Shown here piece after piece: positions 43,369-49,229 of a DNA stretch of 49,229 nt. The notes under the pieces were generated by a model. It had not been told where the DNA came from. It worked only from the letters and a program-made list of their open reading frames with translations, and did no database searches. Within the stretch, counting starts at the first letter, position 1. Every line of letters begins with the position of its first letter. The stretch spans positions 1 to 49,229 of the forward strand of contig NZ_CAKMAA020000008.1 in the NCBI RefSeq assembly GCF_924101635.2, in the 5' to 3' direction. Origin of the DNA: Candidatus Nitrotoga sp. HW29 (GTDB lineage: Bacteria; Pseudomonadota; Gammaproteobacteria; Burkholderiales; Gallionellaceae). The translations under genes were made by a program, and so were the position numbers.

Positions 43369-45321
43369 TCAGCGCTGTGCGGATGGTTTTAATGGCAGGC
43401 GATATCGACGATCACTGACTGCCAGCAGACCGCCAAGGGCCATGATTAAACATCCGCCCCAAATCCAGTTAACCATAGGTTTATGCTGGATGCGCATAAT
43501 CCATTCGTCTCTACTGACTTGCTCTCCAAGCGCAACATAAAGGTCGCGGAACAGGCTCGTATAAATCGCTCCTTCAGTCATAGCTGAATCCTGCATGGTA
43601 TAAAGGCGTTTTTCAGGGTAGAGCATATCTATCTTCGCGCCATCTAACGTTACCTCCAGCGTGCCCCGAATTCCGCTGTAATTCGGCCCTTTCATTTTCT
43701 CCATAGCAAGTAAGCGAAAGGCGTATCCATCCAGCATAGTTACATCACCCACGCGCAGACGCATTTCACTGCTGGTTTCATAGCCCTTGACCAAAGTCAC
43801 GCCGAGAATGAACACGCCAATTCCAGCGTGGGCAAGCAGCATGCCGTAAGTGGAGCGAGAGGTACCGCGCAGCGTTGCCCAAGTGCTTCCGCTGGTAGAT
43901 CCTCGTACTCGAGTGATCAGGTAGGCCATGCTTGTGAGTAATGCCCACATTCCCAGAGATGTTCCGGCTACCACCGGCGCCGTCCAGTGTCCGAACCAGA
44001 ATGGCACAAGTATGCCTAATGCTACACTGACGATAAACCAGGGCAGCAGATGTTTAAATACTTTCGCCAAGCTGGCTTGTTGCCATGGTGTGCGTGGCCC
44101 GATGCCCATTAAGAAAACGGCAATCGCCATGATAGGTGCAAATACGGCTTCAAAATAAGGGGGGCCGACTGAAATTTTACCCAGATTTAATGCATCCAAA
44201 AATAAAGGATAGAGCGTACCAAGGAATACTGCGCCAGCGGCGGCGACCAGTAGCACATTGTTCAAAAGTAGCATCGACTCGCGTGAAATTAATTCGAATC
44301 CGCTACCTAGTCCCACTTTTGGTGCACGCCATGCAAATAGTAAAAGCGAACTGCCGACCACGATACTCAGGAAAGCCAAAATAAAAAGTCCGCGCGCCGG
44401 ATCTGCAGCGAAAGAATGTACAGAAGTCAGTACGCCGGAACGTACAAGGAAAGTCCCGAGCAGGCTTAAGGAGAAAGCGACAATAGCCAGCAATACGGTC
44501 CAGTTTTTGAACGCCCCGCGTTTCTCTGTTACTGCCAGAGAGTGGATGAGAGCAGTGCCTACCAGCCAGGGCATGAACGAAGCATTTTCGACCGGATCCC
44601 AAAACCACCAGCCGCCCCAGCCCAGTTCATAATATGCCCACCAGCTACCCAGCATGATGCCCAGTGTAAGAAACATCCACGCCACGGTGGTCCATGGCCG
44701 TGACCAGCGTGCCCAAGTGGCATCAAGCTTGCCGCCGATCAATGCCGCGATGGCGAAAGAAAAGGCCACCGAAAAACCTACGTAACCCATGTATAGTAAG
44801 GGCGGGTGGAAGATCATGCCGGGATCTTGTAACAACGGATTCAGGTCGCGGCCATCCATTGCGGCCGGGAGCAGGCGTTCAAAAGGGTTGGAGGTGAAAA
44901 GCGTGAAAGAGAGAAAGCCGACACTGATTAGCCCCATCACACCTAATACGCGCGCCAGCATTTCTTCCGGCAGACGCTTGCTGAATAGCGTCACCGCCAG
45001 CATCCATCCGCCGAGCATTAGCATCCATAAAAGTAATGAGCCTTCATGCCCGCCCCACACTGCAGCGACACGGTACTGAACCGGCAATAGTGAATTGGAA
45101 TGGGCGGCAACGTATTTAACCGAGAAATCGTTGGTAACAAAGGTGTAAACGAGGCAGCCGAAGGCGATAACAATGAAGGCTAGTTGTCCGCGAGCGGCCG
45201 GACGGGCGAGTGCCATCAGTTGCCGATTACCGCGCAAGCTACCCGTTATCGGTAGTATGCCCAGTACGAGCGCCAGCGCGAGCGCCAGCATGAGAGAAAA
45301 ATTACCGATCTCAGGTATCAT
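43369..45321 (-). CDS. ccmF: Cytochrome c haem lyase subunit CcmF
   Basis: Integral membrane protein of 650 residues, with about 14-15 hydrophobic segments, that attaches haem to apocytochromes with CcmH and CcmI. The haem-handling WWD domain is seen in WGGWWFWDPVENASFMPWL. The periplasmic C-terminal domain follows MLLAHAGIGVFILGVTL. The gene begins the ccmF-G-H-I block; ccmA-E are not upstream, so the ccm genes are split in this genome. The ATG at 45321 overlaps the stop of a small upstream frame as ATGA. Confidence 0.95.
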   Translation of the reverse strand: MIPEIGNFSLMLALALALVLGILPITGSLRGNRQLMALARPAARGQLAFIVIAFGCLVYTFVTNDFSVKYVAAHSNSLLPVQYRVAAVWGGHEGSLLLWMLMLGGWMLAVTLFSKRLPEEMLARVLGVMGLISVGFLSFTLFTSNPFERLLPAAMDGRDLNPLLQDPGMIFHPPLLYMGYVGFSVAFSFAIAALIGGKLDATWARWSRPWTTVAWMFLTLGIMLGSWWAYYELGWGGWWFWDPVENASFMPWLVGTALIHSLAVTEKRGAFKNWTVLLAIVAFSLSLLGTFLVRSGVLTSVHSFAADPARGLFILAFLSIVVGSSLLLFAWRAPKVGLGSGFELISRESMLLLNNVLLVAAAGAVFLGTLYPLFLDALNLGKISVGPPYFEAVFAPIMAIAVFLMGIGPRTPWQQASLAKVFKHLLPWFIVSVALGILVPFWFGHWTAPVVAGTSLGMWALLTSMAYLITRVRGSTSGSTWATLRGTSRSTYGMLLAHAGIGVFILGVTLVKGYETSSEMRLRVGDVTMLDGYAFRLLAMEKMKGPNYSGIRGTLEVTLDGAKIDMLYPEKRLYTMQDSAMTEGAIYTSLFRDLYVALGEQVSRDEWIMRIQHKPMVNWIWGGCLIMALGGLLAVSDRRYRLPLKPSAQR

Positions 45322-45464
45322 TTTTCGGCCTCTTGTCCGTTATAAACGCAACCAACCGTTATCCATGGAATGAATGCAGTTTTGCTTGATGCTGGTCGTG
45401 TGTCTATCTGCTTCATTTTTTCCAGCGTCTTCAATTTGTCCTCCAATTCTTTCATCTTGCCCAT
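45318..45464 (-). CDS. Candidate 48-aa ORF coupled to ccmF
   Basis: Starts MGKMKELEDKLKTLEKMKQI, an amphipathic charged helix, then a short hydrophobic WITVGCVYNG segment. Its TGA overlaps the ccmF start as ATGA. It is not CcmE or CcmD: it lacks the CcmE haem-binding region and a CcmD-like membrane helix. It has only a weak GGATCAAG as ribosome-binding site. It may be a translational leader for ccmF or a chance frame. Confidence 0.3.
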   Translation of the reverse strand: MGKMKELEDKLKTLEKMKQIDTRPASSKTAFIPWITVGCVYNGQEAEK

Positions 45465-45513
45465 CTTGATCCAACGATGTCCTTAAAATTAACGAGATTT
45501 CGAAAACGTCTTT

Positions 45514-45536
45514 GTTCTCGTGAAGGTGAGAATGAC
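45514..45536. repeat. Degenerate dRS3-like short inverted repeat
   Basis: GTTCTCGTGAAGGTGAGAATGAC forms an inverted repeat (ATTCTC / GAGAAC) and looks like a transition-decayed copy of the common element ATTCCCgcgaaggcGGGAAT known from neisseriae and other betaproteobacteria. It lies in the 400-base gap between ccmF and xth. Confidence 0.35.
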
Positions 45537-45592
45537 AAATTCAGAATTTATTTATATTGATATTGATGCGTTTTATAAATTTCCGTACCGTA

Positions 45593-45627
45593 TGCTTCAT
45601 CAATGACGAAGCAGAATTTTTAATTTT
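45593..45627 (+). terminator. Plus-strand intrinsic terminator without an upstream plus-strand gene
   Basis: TGCTTCATC-aat-GACGAAGCA forms a 9-bp stem (one G-U) with a 3-base loop, followed by GAATTTTTAATTTT. The T-rich side is on the plus strand, but the nearest upstream genes (ccm) are on minus. It may end an unannotated plus-strand small RNA, or limit antisense transcription between xth and ccmF. The rest of 45465-45724 is AT-rich and holds no gene that I can support. Confidence 0.45.
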
Positions 45628-45724
45628 AACATGGACGTTCCAGTTTTTTTAAAACAACTTCGAGTAAGACTGCTTTACTGCTCAAAGGTGCAGATGTCTG
45701 TTGTGCTATCGTCTCTTAAAATAT

Positions 45725-46516
45725 TCAAGGGGATACGTTTACCTTAAGGTTAATGTCGTAATCCACCGTCAGCGGTGCGTGGTCACTAAAGCGCTGTTCC
45801 ATGTAGATGCCGGTTGATCGAGCGGACCGTGCAATACCCGGTGTGGCAATGTGATAATCAATACGCCAACCCACGTTTTTTGTCCAAGCCTGGCCACGAT
45901 TTGACCACCATGTGTAAGCTTCCAATTCGGGATGTAGGTGACGGAATACGTCTACGAACCCGACTTCATTAAATAGTTCTGTAAGCCAGGCACGTTCTGC
46001 TGGTAAAAATCCGGAATTTTTGCGGTTACCGCGCCAATTTTTCAAATCTTTTTCGGTATGGGCGATGTTCCAGTCGCCGCACAACAAGACCTCGCGTCCG
46101 CTGGCGTGAAGCTCACGCAGATGCGGCATGAAGGCAGCCATAAATTTAAATTTAACCGCCTGGCGCTCGTCACCGCTGGAACCAGAGGGAAGATAAAGCG
46201 ATACGATACTAAGATTATCGAACCGCGTTTCAATGTAACGTCCTTCACTGTCGAATTCAGGTATACCCAATCCTTCTATTACGGTTTGCGGCTTTTGTTT
46301 GCAATAGATGCCCACGCCGCTATATCCTTTTTTTTCGGCATAATGGAAATAGCCGTGGTAACCGGAGGGGGCTAACATTTCAGGCGTCATGTCAGCGGTT
46401 TGCGCTTTAAGTTCCTGCACACAGACAATGTCGGCATTTTGCTGCGCCAGCCATGACAATAATCCCTTGCTGCAGGCAGAACGAATTCCATTAAGGTTAA
46501 TGCTGATAACGCGCAC
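45725..46516 (-). CDS. xth: Exodeoxyribonuclease III
   Basis: AP endonuclease/3' exonuclease of base excision repair. 263 residues of the EEP fold: SINLNGIRSACSKGLLSWL, the metal-binding Glu in VCVQELKAQ, LYLPSG, the catalytic Asp and Asn in LLCGDWNIAHTEKDLKN, the DNA-contacting YTWWSNRGQAWTKNVGWRIDYH, and the final SDHAPLTVDYD. It starts at 46516 and is divergent from pyrE over 67 bases. Confidence 0.95.
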   Translation of the reverse strand: MRVISINLNGIRSACSKGLLSWLAQQNADIVCVQELKAQTADMTPEMLAPSGYHGYFHYAEKKGYSGVGIYCKQKPQTVIEGLGIPEFDSEGRYIETRFDNLSIVSLYLPSGSSGDERQAVKFKFMAAFMPHLRELHASGREVLLCGDWNIAHTEKDLKNWRGNRKNSGFLPAERAWLTELFNEVGFVDVFRHLHPELEAYTWWSNRGQAWTKNVGWRIDYHIATPGIARSARSTGIYMEQRFSDHAPLTVDYDINLKVNVSP

Positions 46517-46583
46517 TAAAGTTCTCCATAGGCAAAGCTTGTAATTATAATGGCGGTACGTCTAAATTTTTGATCTATCTGTT

Positions 46584-47249
46584 ATGTCTAATTTTCGCCA
46601 GGATTTCATCCATTTCGCCATTAAGCAAGAGGTATTGTGTTTTGGTGAATTCAAAACCAAGGCTGGCCGTTTATCGCCCTATTTTTTTAATGCCGGCCTG
46701 TTTAACGACGGGGAATCGTTGAAACTGCTTACACAATTTTATGCGCAGGCTATCCTGTTTTCAAAAATTCCATTCGATATGCTGTATGGTCCGGCTTATA
46801 AAGGTATTCCACTCGCCGCAGGAACAGCTATTGCTCTAGCAGAAAAGGGCTGCAATGTACCGTATTGCTTTAACCGTAAGGAGGCCAAAGACCATGGTGA
46901 AGGCGGTAGCACGGTGGGAGCGAAACTGCAGGGGCGCGTGTTGATTATTGATGATGTTATTTCCGCTGGTACCTCGGTACGAGAATCCATAGTCTTGATT
47001 CGTGCAGCGGGTGCGATACCCTGCGGCGTGGTTATTGCTCTGGATCGCATGGAACTGGGGCAACAAATAGAGCGAAATGAAAATGAACTTTCCGCAGCAC
47101 AGGAAGTTCAGCGCAATTATGATATTCCGGTAGTATCAATTGCTACACTGAATGATTTGCTTGGTTATTTGCAGGGTAATCCCGCGATGGTGCAGAATCT
47201 GCAAGCAGTACAATCCTATCGTGATCGTTATGGAATAGAACGTAAATAA
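46584..47249 (+). CDS. pyrE: Orotate phosphoribosyltransferase
   Basis: Adds PRPP-derived ribose phosphate to orotate in pyrimidine synthesis. 221 residues. The substrate region has [16 protein letters not shown] and [11 protein letters not shown]; the flexible loop contains [12 protein letters not shown] with its catalytic Lys; the PRPP motif is [13 protein letters not shown]. No clear Shine-Dalgarno precedes the ATG. The downstream DUF4124 gene begins one base after the stop, so the two are probably co-transcribed. Divergence from xth is a common arrangement in betaproteobacteria. Confidence 0.96.
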   Translation: MSNFRQDFIHFAIKQEVLCFGEFKTKAGRLSPYFFNAGLFNDGESLKLLTQFYAQAILFSKIPFDMLYGPAYKGIPLAAGTAIALAEKGCNVPYCFNRKEAKDHGEGGSTVGAKLQGRVLIIDDVISAGTSVRESIVLIRAAGAIPCGVVIALDRMELGQQIERNENELSAAQEVQRNYDIPVVSIATLNDLLGYLQGNPAMVQNLQAVQSYRDRYGIERK

Positions 47250-47250
47250 G

Positions 47251-47868
47251 ATGAAAATTTTTAGCACGTGTTTGGTGTTGATTGTTGTGGCCTTCAGTAC
47301 AACAGCCGAAGCAAAACTATATAAGTGGGTGGATGACAAGGGCGTGACCCATTACGGCGAAGTCATTCCGCCAGAATATACCAACAAAAGTAATGTTTTA
47401 TTAAACGATAAGGGGCGTTTAATAAAACGAAACGAGGAGATAAATAATACCGAACGGCGCGCTAATGATGAGGATGAGGCCAAGAAACGTATCGATAATG
47501 AAGCTAAACTTGAATTAAATCGTAAAGACAAAGCGTTATTGAATACTTTCAGTAATGAGAAGGAAATCGACTTGGCTCGTGATCGTAATCTGCATCAAGT
47601 AGAGACACTTATTAGTAGTATACAGTCACTACAACGAGCAGCCCGAGAAAGCTTGAAAAATTATCAGCAGGAAGCAGAGGGAATAAAACGCGCGGGCAGA
47701 AAGATTCCCGTTTCATTGCAAGCCGATATTGCTGAGGGTGAGAATAAATTAGCTAAATTGCAACTAGACTTGGGCAAAGCTCAAGAAAAAGCAACCTCGG
47801 TTAAAGCGAGTTATGATGCTGACAAAACGCGCTTCCGTGAGCTGAATGGAAGCGCAAAGAATAAGTAA
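47251..47868 (+). CDS. DUF4124-domain secreted protein with coiled-coil
   Basis: 205 residues: a signal peptide (MKIFSTCLVLIVVAFSTTAEA), then a DUF4124 motif KLYKWVDDKGVTHYGEVIPPEY, then about 140 residues of highly charged helix with clear heptad character (TLISSIQSLQRAARESLKNY and GENKLAKLQLDLGKAQEKA). DUF4124 proteins are widespread small periplasmic proteins of unknown role. The gene starts one base after pyrE. Coiled coils suggest self-association or envelope interaction; nothing more can be read. Confidence 0.75.
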   Translation: MKIFSTCLVLIVVAFSTTAEAKLYKWVDDKGVTHYGEVIPPEYTNKSNVLLNDKGRLIKRNEEINNTERRANDEDEAKKRIDNEAKLELNRKDKALLNTFSNEKEIDLARDRNLHQVETLISSIQSLQRAARESLKNYQQEAEGIKRAGRKIPVSLQADIAEGENKLAKLQLDLGKAQEKATSVKASYDADKTRFRELNGSAKNK

Positions 47869-48076
47869 GAGTGAGGGACGCTTTAATGTAGTGCTTCGAA
47901 GTTTGTTTTTCCGGATAAACGCCAGGTGGCATTTACAGTTGGATCTCAAGTAGCTCAAACTTTGATACCTTTGCTTTTGTTCACGAGAAATCTACGTTAC
48001 TCATGGTGCAGAGGGTGTCTATTAATCAATCTTCGTGGTTGGAAGAAAGAAAAATTATTCAAGTTTCAAAGGTTGG
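47869..48076. other. Gap between convergent DUF4124 and rpoH genes
   Basis: About 208 bases. I see no clear terminator with a T tract on either strand, no RNA gene and no convincing ORF. Confidence 0.4.
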
Positions 48077-48937
48077 TTAACTGGCGGACAGCATGGTTAC
48101 TTGCATTTTCGCCATGGCCTTTTGCTCAATTTGGCGTATACGTTCGGCTGACACGCCAAACTCATTTGCGAGATCGTGTAGCGTAACAGTGCTGTCCTCG
48201 CGAAGCCAACGAGCTTCAATAATGCGGCGGCTGCGTTCGTCCAAGCTTGCCAGTGCGCGTGTTAAGCCAGTGCTTTGCTGTATTTCCAGTTGTTTGTGCT
48301 CAAGGACGCAAGATGGCTCGTTATCCGCAGCAGATGCCAAGTAGGCGATAGGCGCAAAACTAGTATCATCTTCTTCGTTTGTAACTGGCTCCAGCGCCAC
48401 TTCGTGGCCATTGAAACGGGCTTCCATCTCGAATACTTCGCTTGTGCTGACCTTCAGCTGCTGGCCAATTGCACTTGCTTCTTGCGGTTTAAGTGATCCC
48501 AGCCCCTGCTTCATGCTACGCAAATTGAAGAACAGCTTGCGTTGAGCTTTTGTGGTAGCAATCTTGACAAGGCGCCAGTTGCGTAGAATATATTCATGCA
48601 TTTCAGCGCGTATCCAGTGCAGTGCGAATGATACCAGCCGCACACCATGATCTGGGTCGTAGCGTTTGACTGCTTTCATTAGGCCGATATTGCCCTCTTG
48701 GATTAAATCTGCTTGTGGTAGGCCATAACCGGCATAGCCGCGCGCTACGCTGACTACTACACGTAGGTGGGAGACGATAAGTTGACGCGCCGATTCTAGA
48801 TCATTATCGCGACTGAAGCGGGTTGCCAAGCTTAGCTCTTCATCTTGCGTAAGTAATGGGAAACGATTCACGGCCTGTATATATTGGTCTAAGCTACCCA
48901 CTGTCGAGGGTGTCGGCAACGTCAAAGTATGATTCAT
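48077..48937 (-). CDS. rpoH: Heat-shock sigma factor RpoH (sigma-32)
   Basis: Directs RNA polymerase to heat-shock promoters. 286 residues from the ATG at 48937 (AGAGGAT upstream). Region 1.2 has LTQDEELSLATRF; region 2 has LIQEGNIGLMKAVKRYDPDHGVRLVSFALHWIRAEM; the RpoH-box core QRKLFFNLR, specific to sigma-32 and a contact for core enzyme and FtsH/DnaK control, follows; region 4 has LHDLANEFGVSAERIRQIEQKAM. A longer frame to 48979 runs through the promoter and is unlikely. The 5' leader from the promoter described next would be only about 15-20 nt, too short for the E. coli-type RNA thermometer, so control may be at transcription by the CIRCE site. Confidence 0.93.
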   Translation of the reverse strand: MNHTLTLPTPSTVGSLDQYIQAVNRFPLLTQDEELSLATRFSRDNDLESARQLIVSHLRVVVSVARGYAGYGLPQADLIQEGNIGLMKAVKRYDPDHGVRLVSFALHWIRAEMHEYILRNWRLVKIATTKAQRKLFFNLRSMKQGLGSLKPQEASAIGQQLKVSTSEVFEMEARFNGHEVALEPVTNEEDDTSFAPIAYLASAADNEPSCVLEHKQLEIQQSTGLTRALASLDERSRRIIEARWLREDSTVTLHDLANEFGVSAERIRQIEQKAMAKMQVTMLSAS

Positions 48938-48959
48938 GGTTATATCCTCTAAAGTATAG

Positions 48960-48989
48960 ATTTTAGCACTCAATGCCATCGAGTGCCAA
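48960..48989 (-). promoter_or_regulatory. Candidate sigma-70 promoter of rpoH within the CIRCE operator
   Basis: On the minus strand TTGGCA (48989-48984), an 18-base spacer, and TAAAAT (48965-48960). The -35 falls inside the distal CIRCE arm and the -10 overlaps the proximal arm, so repressor binding would block polymerase. Transcription would start about 18 bases before the rpoH ATG. Confidence 0.5.
48963..48989 (-). promoter_or_regulatory. CIRCE element (HrcA operator) upstream of rpoH
   Basis: TTGGCACTC-N9-GAGTGCTAA on the minus strand, one base different from the canonical TTAGCACTC-N9-GAGTGCTAA, with the exact 9-base spacer. CIRCE is the operator of the heat-shock repressor HrcA and is normally found before groESL or dnaK. 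Here it stands 25 bases before the rpoH start codon. Confidence 0.85.
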
Positions 48990-49067
48990 CTTGTCTTGTA
49001 GATTGAAGTGGTGAACAGGCTACTTCGTTATTTAGTCACGGTAAATTTGTTCTCCAGTTTAAATTAC

Positions 49068-49086
49068 AACTCAGTCGAATTGAGTT
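49068..49086. promoter_or_regulatory. Inverted repeat upstream of rpoH
   Basis: AACTCA-N7-TGAGTT, perfect 6-bp arms, about 130 bases upstream of rpoH. A DnaA-box-like ATATCCACA is close by at 49093-49101, and a second in inverted orientation at 49203-49211 inside the next gene. No binding protein can be named. Confidence 0.25.
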
Positions 49087-49174
49087 ACAAGCATATCCAC
49101 ATAATTGAATACTAAACGAGTATTTCTATGTAATTGTTGGGCGACGCGGATTTTTCATTGGAGATTAAAGTTGT

Positions 49175-49229
49175 ATGACATTGACCGAAAAATATTTCAG
49201 ATTGTGGATATTTTCGGGGTTGTTACTTG
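49175..49229 (+). CDS. Start of an unidentified gene divergent from rpoH (5' part only)
   Basis: Eighteen codons from an ATG with GGAG 11 bases upstream, reading MTLTEKYFRLWIFSGLLL before the window ends. The hydrophobic run suggests an N-terminal membrane anchor or signal peptide. It is too short to assign. Confidence 0.4.
   Translation, partial: MTLTEKYFRLWIFSGLLL

Noticed and set aside
1-49229. tRNA, rRNA, prophage or complete insertion sequence
   Set aside because: None seen on either strand. The only mobile-element trace is the short transposase remnant at 22168-22287.

Overview
This 49.2 kb window reads as a chromosomal segment of a betaproteobacterium, most likely of the Nitrosomonadales/Gallionellaceae. 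That placement rests on family resemblance and gene order: a PP0621-like gene with pilSR and ampD, lptD-surA-pdxA-rsmA divergent from an amgK/murU pair, secA followed by argJ, polA beside DUF2782 and type II homoserine kinase genes, and class Ia nrdAB with a double ATP cone. By eye the base composition is slightly AT-rich. A nitrite- or iron-oxidising Gallionellaceae member would fit, but this is inference; no diagnostic energy-metabolism gene is present except a sulfite dehydrogenase pair.

Layout. 1-4.0 kb (minus): the start of a histone H1-like gene, nrdB and nrdA, with an NrdR-box-like site upstream. 4.2-8.7 kb (minus): ampD, pilR, pilS, a PP0621-like membrane protein and a DUF721/DciA-like gene. 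8.7-9.2 kb: a structured, possibly attenuating leader in front of secA. 9.2-13.8 kb (plus): secA, a cyclic-nucleotide-binding-domain protein, argJ. 13.9-16.8 kb (minus): a BPSS1780-like membrane protein, thrB, DUF2782 and a LOG-family gene; polA follows on plus. 19.8-23.8 kb (minus): a small accessory region with a DUF1566-like secreted protein, sorB-sorA, a transposase remnant, a dispersed palindrome, and a toxin-antitoxin pair fused operonically to a third uncharacterised gene. 24.1-29.7 kb (minus): rsmA, pdxA, surA, lptD. 29.75-33.9 kb (plus): amgK, murU, pepP, ubiH. 34.0 kb (minus): rsmE. 34.9-41.0 kb (plus): a glycosylation locus made of a SEC-C/TPR/GT41 fusion, two tiny coupled ORFs, a methyltransferase with a coiled-coil tail, and a two-domain glycosyltransferase. 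41.1-45.3 kb (minus): ccmI, ccmH, ccmG, ccmF. 45.7-49.2 kb: xth (minus), pyrE and a DUF4124 gene (plus), rpoH (minus), and the first codons of a divergent plus-strand gene.

How the genes work together. Most encode core functions: dNTP synthesis, envelope biogenesis (SurA, LptD, SecA), peptidoglycan recycling (AmpD, AmgK, MurU), cytochrome c maturation, and DNA replication and repair (Pol I, Xth). The parts most worth a second look are regulatory or accessory: a near-perfect CIRCE operator placed over an rpoH promoter, a leader ORF/hairpin/terminator arrangement before secA, a SEC-C zinc motif fused to an O-GlcNAc-transferase-like enzyme, a three-gene toxin-antitoxin operon, and a Pol I whose proofreading domain has His in place of the first catalytic Asp. 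All family calls come from reading motifs; no database search was possible.
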